47,157 nt of DNA. It comes from Ruminococcus flavefaciens (GTDB lineage Bacteria > Bacillota > Clostridia > Oscillospirales > Ruminococcaceae). The position numbers were made by a program, and so were the translations under genes. The stretch covers positions 777,919 to 825,075 of the forward strand of contig JAMPAU010000001.1 in the NCBI GenBank assembly GCA_023667045.1, written 5' to 3'. The notes beneath the pieces were generated by a model. The model was not told the origin of the DNA and searched no databases. It was given only the letters and a program-made list of their open reading frames with translations. How positions within the stretch are numbered: position 1 is the stretch's first letter; each line of letters starts with the position of its first letter. Below, in pieces: positions 8,016-15,190 of this stretch.

Positions 8016-8600
8016 TTAAATTTTTTGTCTTTTAGGTTTTATAATATTTAAAACAACAAATAAAACACTTATAATAGTTCCAAAAACAAAGCCGAATGAA
8101 TGAGTTATAACTGAAGAAACATTATCATTTGCGACAAAGAAGTATATAATAATGAATATAAAATCAATTCTGTACCAATGAAAGTTGAATTTTGCGGAAT
8201 ATCTCAGCCAGCATACAAGTGTTGATGCTATAAGAGCAAATATACCGCCGGAAGCTCCACAGCCATACATATAATCGAAACACAGTGAAAAAACAATATC
8301 TCCTGCAATGCACCCGAAACAAAAGACCAAAGCAATTTGCAGTTTTCCTAAATACTGATTTATCAGAGAGCCTATGCAAATCGTTGCAATGACATTCCAA
8401 AATAAATGAAAAAACGAACCATGAAGTAAAGAAGATGTAAAATATCGGTAGATTTCCCAGTTTAAATGGTTAATACTGCATGAACTAAGAGCATAATAGA
8501 CTGAATCATTAATACAGGTTATAACATACATTATAATGAAAATAACTGACAATGCAAGACAAACAACATTATTCTTACCCCATGAAACAATTTTTATCAT
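8016..8600 (-). CDS. Rhomboid-family intramembrane serine protease
   Basis: Rhomboids cut membrane proteins within or near their transmembrane segments. The 194-residue product is almost entirely hydrophobic with about six membrane segments, the minimal rhomboid core. The family signatures are in order: HGSFFHLFWN (residues 60-69, the H-x-x-x-N helix), GCGASGG with catalytic Ser117, and THSFGFVFG with catalytic His167. The ATG follows GAGGT at normal distance. It has its own promoter (8678-8706) and leader hairpin and ends 4 bases from the truncated tRNA. Substrates cannot be told from the sequence. Confidence 0.85.
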   Translation of the reverse strand: MIKIVSWGKNNVVCLALSVIFIIMYVITCINDSVYYALSSCSINHLNWEIYRYFTSSLLHGSFFHLFWNVIATICIGSLINQYLGKLQIALVFCFGCIAGDIVFSLCFDYMYGCGASGGIFALIASTLVCWLRYSAKFNFHWYRIDFIFIIIYFFVANDNVSSVITHSFGFVFGTIISVLFVVLNIIKPKRQKI

Positions 8601-8641
8601 ATGATATTTACCTCATTGATTTATATTTTCATTAAAGTACG

Positions 8642-8706
8642 GGTGAAACCGCATGACGATTTCACCACACTTTTATTATTCTATCATAATTTTATTTTTT
8701 TGTCAA
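8642..8706 (-). promoter_or_regulatory. Promoter and leader hairpin of the rhomboid gene
   Basis: On the minus strand TTGACA (8701-8706) and TAGAAT (8678-8683) are 17 bases apart. In the transcript, GGTGAAATCG pairs with CGGTTTCACC (8642-8667) to form a 10-bp hairpin 40-60 bases before the start codon. There is no T-run after the hairpin, so it does not look like a terminator. Confidence 0.6.
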
Positions 8707-8750
8707 TACCGAATTTCAAAAAAACAGATTTATTTTTCTTTTAACTTGTT

Positions 8751-10199
8751 TCAGAATCTGAAATCACGTTTTCCGTTTTTTATAGCCTGTAGATTTTCCA
8801 TAGCTTTTTGCATGACTTTAGGATTTGTGACTTTATGTATTTCACGTGCAATAAGAGCTTCGCCGACCGCCTTTGTTTCCGGACTTGCATAGTCTTCTAA
8901 GTACTCCTGTAAAGTCATCAGTGCGTTGGGGTGACAGCAGTTCTGAATCTGACCCACCTTGCATAGAGCCATGAATCTGTCGCCTGTTCTGCCCTCACGG
9001 TAGCAGGCTGTGCAGAATGACGGTATATAGTCCATATCCATAAGCCACTTTACTACATCATCAAGTGAACGCTGGTCGGAAACGTCAAACTGTTCTGTAT
9101 CGTGGGGTCTTTCGTCTGCTGAATATCCGGCATAACCGCCTACGGAAGTTCTTGAACCGCCGGAAATCTGTGAAATGCCCAGTCCGAGAACCTTATTTCT
9201 GCACGTTTCATTTTCACGAGTAGAAATAATCATGCCAGTGTAGGGAACGGCTATTCTTATGCAGGCGATTATTTTAGCGAAAGTATCATCATCAATGCTG
9301 TTGTCGAATACATTCGGGTCAATATCGGATGCTCTCTTTACACGTGGTACGCTTATAGTGTGCGGACCTACACCATGTACAGCCTCAAGATGTTCAGCGT
9401 GCATAAGCAGTCCGGCAAACTCATACTTGTACATATCAAGCCCGAAAAGAACACCTAAACCAACGTCGTCAATACCGCCTTCCATAGCTCTGTCCATAGC
9501 TTCAGTGTGATAGGCGTAATTGTGTTTTGGTCCGGCTGGGTGAAGTTTTTCATAGCTTTCCTTGTGGTAAGTTTCCTGAAAGAGTATGTAAGTGCCTATT
9601 CCTGCCTCTTTGAGTTTTCTGTAATTTTCTACAGTAGTCGCTGCGATATTTACGTTGACACGGCGGATAGCGCCATTTTTGTGCTTGATTGAGTAGATAG
9701 TCTTTATGCATTCGAGGATATATTCTATCGGATTGTTCACAGGGTCTTCGCCGGCTTCGATTGCAAGGCGTTTGTGTCCCATATCTTGAAGTGCCGTTAC
9801 TTCTTCTATAATTTCCTGCTGAGTAAGTTTTTTGCGTGGGATTTCCTTGTTCTGATAGTGGTATGGACAGTATACGCACTGGTTCACGCAGTAATTGGAG
9901 AGGTAAAGGGGAGCAAACATTACTATTCTGTTGCCATAGAAAGACTCTTTTATTTCACGTGCGAGACTGTACATTTTTTCAATCATTTCCGGATTTTCGC
10001 ACGCCAGCAGAACACTTGCCTCACGGTGAGACAGTCCGGCACATTCCACGCCCCTGCCTGTTTTTTTTGGAGAAGCCTTTTCAAGAATCTGCTCTATCAG
10101 TTCTATGTTGTCTTTGTTTTGTTCAGCGTATTTGAGAGTAGCGAGGATTTCCTCATCATTTATAAATTCCTCAGCTTTAAGTGACTTCGGGTTATACAT
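8751..10199 (-). CDS. hydG: [FeFe]-hydrogenase H-cluster radical SAM maturase HydG
   Basis: HydG splits tyrosine to supply the CO and cyanide ligands of the hydrogenase H-cluster, in the cytoplasm. The 482-residue product has the radical SAM cysteine motif C-x3-C-x2-C at residues 104, 108 and 111 (CVNQCVYC). It also has the HydG-specific second cluster motif C-x2-C-x22-C at 396, 399 and 422. Length and start match the family. The TM1266-type regulator gene lies just upstream on the same strand, 20 bases away, so the two form an operon under the leader at 10466-10660. The hydrogenase and hydE/hydF are not in the window. Confidence 0.95.
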   Translation of the reverse strand: MYNPKSLKAEEFINDEEILATLKYAEQNKDNIELIEQILEKASPKKTGRGVECAGLSHREASVLLACENPEMIEKMYSLAREIKESFYGNRIVMFAPLYLSNYCVNQCVYCPYHYQNKEIPRKKLTQQEIIEEVTALQDMGHKRLAIEAGEDPVNNPIEYILECIKTIYSIKHKNGAIRRVNVNIAATTVENYRKLKEAGIGTYILFQETYHKESYEKLHPAGPKHNYAYHTEAMDRAMEGGIDDVGLGVLFGLDMYKYEFAGLLMHAEHLEAVHGVGPHTISVPRVKRASDIDPNVFDNSIDDDTFAKIIACIRIAVPYTGMIISTRENETCRNKVLGLGISQISGGSRTSVGGYAGYSADERPHDTEQFDVSDQRSLDDVVKWLMDMDYIPSFCTACYREGRTGDRFMALCKVGQIQNCCHPNALMTLQEYLEDYASPETKAVGEALIAREIHKVTNPKVMQKAMENLQAIKNGKRDFRF

Positions 10200-10219
10200 A
10201 TAAAAACCTCCGTTTGCTT

Positions 10220-10465
10220 TTACTTTTTTGATATGACAGCCTTTGCGGACACGCCTTTTATTTTGCCGAGCCTGCCTGTGAGACTGCTTATACGGTCGGG
10301 GTCAGCGTCAAGGGCTACTGAAATCATTGAAATCCCACGTTCACGGTAAGGAATACCCATTCGACCTATGATTATTTCGCTGTATTCATGGAGTACGGCG
10401 TTTACTTCCTGAACGGCTGACGGGTCATCAATGATAATAGCTGTCACGGCGATTCTCTTTTCCAT
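10220..10465 (-). CDS. TM1266-type iron-only hydrogenase system regulator
   Basis: This 81-residue ACT-like/NikR C-terminal-like protein belongs to the family called iron-only hydrogenase system regulator, which is found next to hydE, hydF and hydG. The conserved core reads IIIGRMGIPYRERGISMIS, with VALDADPDRISSL after it. The start at 10465 is preceded by AGGAAAGG at normal distance. A longer frame reaching 10708 would run through a terminator hairpin and the promoter, so it is rejected. The family's regulatory mechanism is not well defined; a role in sensing a ligand of the hydrogenase pathway is inferred from its neighbours. Confidence 0.85.
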   Translation of the reverse strand: MEKRIAVTAIIIDDPSAVQEVNAVLHEYSEIIIGRMGIPYRERGISMISVALDADPDRISSLTGRLGKIKGVSAKAVISKK

Positions 10466-10660
10466 AAAAAATACCTTTCCTGTAAAAAAATCCGTCTGAA
10501 AAAAACAGACGGACATAAAAATCTCCATAGCAATATTTCCGGCAAAACCCGATATTTTACTTCCGGTTTTCCGTAAATATCTGTTTTTTCCTTTCCGACA
10601 CCGGAATAAATCCCGATACCCGACTATATAAGTATAGCACAGTATTTTGTATTTGTCAAT
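10466..10660 (-). promoter_or_regulatory. Promoter and structured attenuator-like leader of the hydrogenase regulator operon
   Basis: On the minus strand TTGACA (10654-10659) and TATACT (10631-10636) are 17 bases apart. The leader is about 160 nt. It contains several repeated CGG/CCG blocks that can pair, such as ATCGGGATTTATTCCGG and ACCGGAAGTAAAATATCGGG. It ends in a perfect 7-bp hairpin CCGTCTG/CAGACGG followed by seven T (10483-10514), a textbook intrinsic terminator placed just before the ribosome binding site. That layout suggests transcription attenuation, by a riboswitch or a protein. I do not recognise a known riboswitch core. Confidence 0.6.
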
Positions 10661-10727
10661 GCTTTTATTATACATTCTGAACAAAATACAGTTAGCATGA
10701 TAAAACAAATATTTTTTTATAAAACAC

Positions 10728-10756
10728 TGGACAAATGTGTTTCTTTATGTTATAAT
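10728..10756 (+). promoter_or_regulatory. Promoter of the small Cys-motif gene
   Basis: TGGACA (10728-10733) and TATAAT (10751-10756) are 17 bases apart, and the start codon follows 33 bases after the -10 box. Confidence 0.65.
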
Positions 10757-10788
10757 TAAATAAAGAATTTGATTTTTGAGGTGATTTT

Positions 10789-11070
10789 ATGGGCTTATTT
10801 TCCTCTTTAGGAAAACCTAAATATTTTGACAGCAAGATTGAGGCAAAATGCGATTACTGCCAGTACGGCAAACGCAGTAAGACAGACAGTAAGATTATCT
10901 GTGAAAAAAACGGTATCGTCTCTCCAGACCACTCATGCGGAAAATTTTCCTATTCTCCGCTGAAACGTGTTCCTGTTAAACAGCTTAATTTCGTCGGCAG
11001 TATGGCAGATGAGGAGCTTTATCTGGAGTCAGCCGGCGACCGTGCCGAAAAAGACGCTGAAAACAAATAA
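10789..11070 (+). CDS. Small protein with four-cysteine motif
   Basis: The 93-residue soluble protein has CDYC near residue 22, then a Cys in IICEKNG and one in HSCGKF. The four cysteines could hold a zinc ion. The C-terminus is acidic (DEELYLESAGDRAEKDAE). The start has a TGAGGTG ribosome binding site and its own promoter. I cannot assign a function. A small family of such proteins seems likely in related clostridia, but this is from memory and unchecked. Confidence 0.7.
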   Translation: MGLFSSLGKPKYFDSKIEAKCDYCQYGKRSKTDSKIICEKNGIVSPDHSCGKFSYSPLKRVPVKQLNFVGSMADEELYLESAGDRAEKDAENK

Positions 11071-11104
11071 TTACATAACAGTACATTGAAAGGAGATGCT
11101 ATAT

Positions 11105-11297
11105 GTGGCTTTTATAACTCTGCACGATAAATACAGATAATATAACTCAAATAAATAGCGGTGCTCACTTCAGCGTAGTGCACTTTAATGTATATAATGG
11201 CATAGAAAGTTCTGAGAGTTATGTTTGCAGTGCTAGCTTAGTTGTAATTGAGACACTGGACGAAATTATGGAAATTATAAATTCGTCTGAAAAATAA
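11105..11297 (+). pseudogene. Frameshifted copy of the downstream FlbD-like gene
   Basis: GTG at 11105 after AAAGGAG begins (M)AFITLHDKYR and stops at 11138. One frame over, the sequence continues from about 11136 as DNITQINSGAHFSVVHF to ETLDEIMEIINSSEK at 11297. The start (AFITLH) and the end (hydrophobic strand followed by a MEII helix) mirror the intact gene at 11327-11587. It is therefore a duplicated gene disabled by a one-base insertion near 11129-11136. Confidence 0.6.
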
Positions 11298-11326
11298 TTC
11301 TTATAATTACAGGCACAGGTGATTTT

Positions 11327-11587
11327 ATGGCTTTTATAACTTTGCATGAATATATTGATGAGGATATAGAAATGCTGTGGAATGACACTGACAGCTATAT
11401 GTCTTATCACAATATATCCGTGAATACCGACAAAATAGAATATATAAGCAATGCTACACTATACATAACCAGCAGTGAGGAAAAAGAAGGAAGTACAATT
11501 CATTTCAGTTCTTCTGAATGCATTGATGTTACAGAAACTCAGAGCGAGGTTATGGAGCTTATAAAAAAAGCAGAATCCGGTAAATAA
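11327..11587 (+). CDS. Small FlbD-like protein of unknown role
   Basis: The 86-residue product starts MAFITLHEYID and shows the pattern of a small beta-rich protein ending in a helix: VNTDKIEYI, then STIHFSSSECIDVTETQSEVMELI. This recalls FlbD-type proteins (VN.D.I..IE ... I.V.ES..E), but no flagellar genes are near, so the likeness is structural only. A broken duplicate lies directly upstream. The ATG is preceded by AGGTGA. Confidence 0.6.
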   Translation: MAFITLHEYIDEDIEMLWNDTDSYMSYHNISVNTDKIEYISNATLYITSSEEKEGSTIHFSSSECIDVTETQSEVMELIKKAESGK

Positions 11588-11619
11588 TTTTCTATATGCA
11601 GGTTTTCTTGTTTCACCTG

Positions 11620-11648
11620 TTGACAAATCCGATTATATATGATAAAAT
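11620..11648 (+). promoter_or_regulatory. Promoter of the small membrane protein gene
   Basis: TTGACA (11620-11625) and TAAAAT (11643-11648) are 17 bases apart. The start codon follows at 11684 after AGGAGAG. Confidence 0.65.
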
Positions 11649-11683
11649 ATACCTATTATAAATCAGATAGGAGAGATTTTAAA

Positions 11684-11821
11684 ATGTACGGATTTATGAT
11701 GTTGGCAGAAAACGCTCCTCTTACTGGGGATAATTTTCCGGCAATGGCACTTATTGTAATAGGCGTTATTGCGGTAGTGCTTGCTGTTATTACAACAATT
11801 CTTTCAAAGAAAAAGAAATAA
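11684..11821 (+). CDS. 45-residue single-pass membrane protein
   Basis: The product has a short polar N-terminus (with LTGDN), one hydrophobic segment of about 20 residues (ALIVIGVIAVVLAVITTIL) and a basic SKKKK tail. This is the shape of an LPXTG-like sorting tail or a small membrane protein. ATG 11684 is chosen because it follows AGGAGAG. The frame begins earlier at 11639, but that would overlap the promoter. It has its own promoter and terminator. Function unknown. Confidence 0.6.
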   Translation: MYGFMMLAENAPLTGDNFPAMALIVIGVIAVVLAVITTILSKKKK

Positions 11822-11831
11822 TAAAACTTTT

Positions 11832-11875
11832 CCTCCGCATATACTTTAAATAAGTACATAAGCGGAGGTTTTTTT
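11832..11875 (+). terminator. Terminator hairpin that also covers the ylmC ribosome binding site
   Basis: CCTCCGC (11832-11838) pairs with GCGGAGG (11862-11868), with a supporting inner pair ACTT/AAGT, and TTTTTTT follows. The GGAGG of the 3' arm is the only ribosome binding site for ylmC at 11876. Read-through transcripts would therefore have that site hidden. Confidence 0.7.
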
Positions 11876-12160
11876 ATGATTTGCAGACTTGAAGATTTAC
11901 GCAAAAAGGAAGTTATAGATATTCTCACCGGCGAACGTCTCGGCTATATCGACGACGCTGAAATGAATATCGAAAAATCTTCCGTGCAGTCTTTCGTGAT
12001 TTACGGTCGGGAGCGTTTTTTCGGCATTCTCGGCAGGGAAGACGATGTTGTTATACCGTGCAGTGAAATAAAGGTCGTCGGAAATGACGTTGTGCTTATA
12101 AAGCACTCTGAAACGTCATATGTCACAGATTTTAACGTTAAAAAATCTGAAACTTCGTAA
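11876..12160 (+). CDS. ylmC: YlmC/YmxH-family PRC-barrel protein
   Basis: This small family is widespread in clostridia and bacilli and is linked by annotation to sporulation. The 94-residue product begins CRLEDLRKKEVIDI and LTGERLGYIDDAEM, the PRC-barrel start, and continues with VIPCSEIKVVGNDVVLI, the family's closing strands. The start codon follows a GGAGG that is sequestered in a hairpin (11832-11868), so translation may need a transcript starting nearby. It lies upstream of rpsB but is separated by that gene's own promoter. Confidence 0.8.
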   Translation: MICRLEDLRKKEVIDILTGERLGYIDDAEMNIEKSSVQSFVIYGRERFFGILGREDDVVIPCSEIKVVGNDVVLIKHSETSYVTDFNVKKSETS

Positions 12161-12181
12161 AAAATAACAAATCTAAAAAGC

Positions 12182-12324
12182 TTGACATTTTTTCAATAAA
12201 ATGGTATAATATTAAGGCAATTCACACATCGGTACTTTTGCGGATTGGTGCGTTTGTCATGAGCGTTGTCCGCAAGCTAAGTCCGGAGGCGGATTAATTT
12301 TAACCAATACAGGAGGACTACACA
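12182..12324 (+). promoter_or_regulatory. Promoter and leader of rpsB
   Basis: TTGACA (12182-12187) and TATAAT (12205-12210) are 17 bases apart. The leader is about 108 nt and contains a hairpin TTGCGGA (12238-12244) with TCCGCAA (12269-12275). A following AGTCCGGAGGCGGATT could compete for pairing with it. Leaders of S2 operons are often bound by S2 for autoregulation, which is a reasonable inference here. The start codon has a strong AGGAGG. Confidence 0.7.
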
Positions 12325-13068
12325 ATGGGAGTAGTATCAATGAAACAGCTTCTTGAAGCTGGCGTTCACTTCGGTCACCAGACAAGAAGATGGAATCCGA
12401 AAATGGCTCCGTACATTTTCACAGAAAGAAACGGCATTTACATCATCGACTTACAGAAGACAGTCAAGAAGCTTGAAGAAGCTTATATGTTCGTTCGTGA
12501 CATATCTGCAAACGGCGGTGAAGTGCTTTTCGTAGGCACTAAGAAACAGGCTGGCGATTCTGTAAAGGAAGAAGCTACTAGAGCAGGCGCACATTACGTT
12601 AACGCAAGATGGCTCGGCGGTATGCTTACTAACTTCAAGACCATTCAGACAAGAATCAAGAGACTTGAACAGCTTCACACTATGGAAGAAGACGGCACTT
12701 TTGCTCTCCTCCCTAAGAAAGAAGTTGTTAAGCTCAACCTTGAAATAGAGAAACTTGAAAAGTTCCTCGGCGGTATCAAGAATATGAAGAAGATTCCGGC
12801 TGCTCTCTTTATCGTTGACCCACGCAAAGAGAAGATTGCTGTAGCTGAGGCTAAGAAGCTCAATATCCCGATTGTTGCTATTGTTGATACAAACTGCGAC
12901 CCCGATGAAGTTGATTACGTTATCCCCGGTAACGATGACGCTATCAGAGCTGTTAAGCTTATCGCTGGAACTATCGCTAATGCTATCATCGAAGGCAGAC
13001 AGGGCGACGACAACACAGCTGAAGAAGTTCAGGAAGTTCCTGCTGAGGAAACTGCTGACGCTGAATAA
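12325..13068 (+). CDS. rpsB: 30S ribosomal protein S2
   Basis: S2 is a late-assembly protein at the neck of the small ribosomal subunit. The 247-residue product begins with the conserved [20 protein letters not shown] and has [22 protein letters not shown] and [10 protein letters not shown]. The tail is acidic ([16 protein letters not shown]), as in many Firmicutes. It starts after CAGGAGGAC and is followed by tsf, the usual pairing. A hairpin with a T-run between the two genes (13081-13112) would reduce tsf transcription relative to rpsB. Confidence 0.97.
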   Translation: MGVVSMKQLLEAGVHFGHQTRRWNPKMAPYIFTERNGIYIIDLQKTVKKLEEAYMFVRDISANGGEVLFVGTKKQAGDSVKEEATRAGAHYVNARWLGGMLTNFKTIQTRIKRLEQLHTMEEDGTFALLPKKEVVKLNLEIEKLEKFLGGIKNMKKIPAALFIVDPRKEKIAVAEAKKLNIPIVAIVDTNCDPDEVDYVIPGNDDAIRAVKLIAGTIANAIIEGRQGDDNTAEEVQEVPAEETADAE

Positions 13069-13080
13069 TTCAGAAAAATC

Positions 13081-13112
13081 AAAACCCGAATTATTTTATG
13101 GTTCGGGTTTTT
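13081..13112 (+). terminator. Intercistronic hairpin between rpsB and tsf
   Basis: AACCCGAA pairs with TTCGGGTT around a 10-base loop and TTT follows. No separate tsf promoter is obvious in the 25 bases after it, so it is probably a partial terminator that sets the S2 to EF-Ts ratio. Confidence 0.65.
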
Positions 13113-13137
13113 AATAAATATTTTGGAGGTAATTAAA

Positions 13138-14055
13138 ATGGGTAAGATTTCCGTTGCTGATATAAAGGCACTCATGAAGTCCACAGGCGTTGGCATGATG
13201 GACTGCAAAAAGGCTCTCGAAGCTAACGAGGGCGATATGGACAAGGCTATTGAATTTCTCCGTGAAAAAGGTCTTGCTACACAGGCTAAGAAAGCTGACA
13301 GAGCAGCCGCTGAGGGCGTTGTTTCTGCTGTAGTTAACGGCAATGTAGGTGTTCTTCTCGAAGTAAACACTGAAACTGATTTCGCTGCTAACACAGACGA
13401 TATAAGAAACTTTGTATCTGCTGTTGCAAATACTATCATTGAAAAGAATCCTGCTGACGTTGAGGCTCTTAAAGCTGAAACAATCAGCGGTGGTACTGGC
13501 ACAGTAGGCGAGGCTCTCACTGAACTCGCTGGCATGAAGATAAGAGAAAATATCGTTATTCGTCGTTTCACAAGACTTGAAGGCGTTCTTGCTTCTTACA
13601 TTCACAACGGCGGTAGCATCGGCGTTATGGTTAAGCTTGATACAGACCTTTCCGCAGAGCAGGTTTCTGCTATCGGTAAGGACGTAGCTATGCAGTCTGC
13701 CGCTCTTAACGCTCCTTATCTCTGCCGTGAAGATGTTCCGGCTGAGGTTCTTGAAAAGGAAAAGGAAATCATTCTTGCTCAGATGGCTGAAGACCCCAAG
13801 ATGTCAAGCAAGCCGGAGCAGGTTAAGGTTAAGATTGCAGAAGGCAAGGTAGGCAAGTACTACAGCGAAAATTGTCTCCTTGAACAGTCTTTTGTTAAGG
13901 ACGACAAGCTCTCAGTACAGGGCTATGTTGAGGCAGAAGCTAAAAAACTCGGCGGTTCTATCAAGGTAGTTGAAGTTATCCGTTACGAGCGTGGCGAAGG
14001 TATCGAAAAGAAAGAAGACAACCTTGCTGACGAAGTTGCCAAGATGATTAAGTAA
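13138..14055 (+). CDS. tsf: Translation elongation factor Ts
   Basis: EF-Ts releases GDP from EF-Tu. The 305-residue product starts with the UBA-like domain (IKALMKSTGVGMMDCKKAL, then MDKAIEFLREKG). The EF-Tu contact motif reads TETDFAANTDDI. Dimerisation-domain segments include DVAMQSAALNAPYL and KIAEGKVGKYY. ATG 13138 is chosen because it follows TGGAGG; an upstream in-frame codon at 13123 has no such site. It forms an operon with rpsB and is followed by a strong terminator. Confidence 0.97.
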   Translation: MGKISVADIKALMKSTGVGMMDCKKALEANEGDMDKAIEFLREKGLATQAKKADRAAAEGVVSAVVNGNVGVLLEVNTETDFAANTDDIRNFVSAVANTIIEKNPADVEALKAETISGGTGTVGEALTELAGMKIRENIVIRRFTRLEGVLASYIHNGGSIGVMVKLDTDLSAEQVSAIGKDVAMQSAALNAPYLCREDVPAEVLEKEKEIILAQMAEDPKMSSKPEQVKVKIAEGKVGKYYSENCLLEQSFVKDDKLSVQGYVEAEAKKLGGSIKVVEVIRYERGEGIEKKEDNLADEVAKMIK

Positions 14056-14065
14056 TTTTATTAAT

Positions 14066-14096
14066 AAACCGGTGCTTGTACAAGTGCCGGTTTTAT
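14066..14096 (+). terminator. Terminator of the rpsB-tsf operon
   Basis: AAACCGG and CTTG pair with CAAG and CCGGTTT across a short internal TG loop, then TTATTT follows, 12 bases after the tsf stop codon. Confidence 0.8.
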
Positions 14097-14122
14097 TTCA
14101 GAAATATTTAAAATTAGACTGT

Positions 14123-14165
14123 ATCACATCTGAATCCGCATTGCTTTTCAGATGTGATATTTTTT
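14123..14165 (+). terminator. Second strong terminator
   Basis: ATCACATCTGAA (14123-14134) pairs perfectly over 12 bp with TTCAGATGTGAT (14147-14158), followed by ATTTTTT. It insulates the MoxR operon from rpsB-tsf. Confidence 0.8.
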
Positions 14166-14175
14166 GCAAAAAAAC

Positions 14176-14204
14176 TTGCAATATGTAAAAAAATATGTTA
14201 CAAT
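14176..14204 (+). promoter_or_regulatory. Promoter of the MoxR operon
   Basis: TTGCAA (14176-14181) and TACAAT (14199-14204) are 17 bases apart, 42 bases before the start codon. Confidence 0.6.
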
Positions 14205-14245
14205 ATAGTTAATTGAATATCATATCCGATTTATGAGGTACTTTT

Positions 14246-15190
14246 ATGAATAAAAATATTGAAACTCTTATCTCCTCAGTGGGCAAGGTGATAGTCGGAA
14301 AGAATGACACTGTACTCCAGCTTGTTTCCGCACTGCTCTGTGAGGGTCATGTACTTCTGGAAGATGTACCCGGCGTGGGAAAAACTCAGCTTATCACGGC
14401 TCTTTCACGCTCAATAGGCGGAAAATTCAACCGTATTCAGCTTACGCCGGACGTTATGCCGTCTGATATTTCGGGATTCACAATGCTTGACCAGAAAACA
14501 GGTGACTTTATCTACCGTGAGGGTGCAGTTATGTGCAACTTTCTGCTTGCCGACGAGATAAACCGTGCGTCCCCTAAAGTGCAGTCGGCTCTGCTAGAAG
14601 CTATGGAAGAACATCAGATTAGTCTTGACGGCGTAACCCACCAACTGCTGAAACCCTTTCTTGTTATGGCTACTCAGAATCCCGTCGAGACTTATGGTAC
14701 TTTTCATCTGCCGGAAGCCCAGATGGACAGGTTTTTCATGAAACTTTCAATGGGTTATCCCTCACAGGAAGAAGAAGTGAAAATCCTTGAACGCACTGAA
14801 ATGCACAATCCGGTAAATAATATTGAAAGTCCAGCACTCACTCTTGAAAATATTATTGAATTGCAGAACGAAGTTAAAAAAATCCGTGTCACTGAGCAGG
14901 TAAAGAATTACATCGTAAGAATCGTTACTGCTACACGCAATGACAGAAATATTACTTTAGGAATAAGTCCGAGAGGAAGCATAGCACTGTATAAAGCGTC
15001 AAAGGCTTTTGCTTACATATATGAGCGTGATTACGTTACGCCCGACGACGTGAAAAATACTGCTGTTTCTGTACTTTCGCACAGAATAATACTCTCTCCG
15101 CAGGGAAAAAATGCTTTCGGCACGAGCGAGGAGTATGTCAAGGACTTACTGAAAAACTGTGAAGTGCCGTCTTTGGCTGGTGGACGATGA
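14246..15190 (+). CDS. MoxR-family AAA+ ATPase
   Basis: MoxR ATPases act as chaperones that assemble or activate partner proteins, typically encoded next to a DUF58 protein. The 314-residue product has Walker A PGVGKTQLI near residue 43, Walker B LLADEINRASPKVQSALLEAM, sensor 1 MATQNPVETYGT and sensor 2 ISPRGSIALYKASKA. It overlaps the DUF58 gene by 4 bases (ATGA), so translation is coupled. The order MoxR, DUF58, transglutaminase-like membrane protein is a classic conserved cluster. The client is not known. Confidence 0.93.
   Translation: MNKNIETLISSVGKVIVGKNDTVLQLVSALLCEGHVLLEDVPGVGKTQLITALSRSIGGKFNRIQLTPDVMPSDISGFTMLDQKTGDFIYREGAVMCNFLLADEINRASPKVQSALLEAMEEHQISLDGVTHQLLKPFLVMATQNPVETYGTFHLPEAQMDRFFMKLSMGYPSQEEEVKILERTEMHNPVNNIESPALTLENIIELQNEVKKIRVTEQVKNYIVRIVTATRNDRNITLGISPRGSIALYKASKAFAYIYERDYVTPDDVKNTAVSVLSHRIILSPQGKNAFGTSEEYVKDLLKNCEVPSLAGGR

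Noticed and set aside
8653-8892. Plus-strand frame before hydG
   Set aside because: It runs over the rhomboid promoter and into antisense hydG, with no site for translation.
10466-10708. N-terminal extension of the hydrogenase regulator reaching 10708
   Set aside because: It would run through the terminator hairpin and the promoter boxes. ATG 10465 has a good ribosome binding site and matches the family length.
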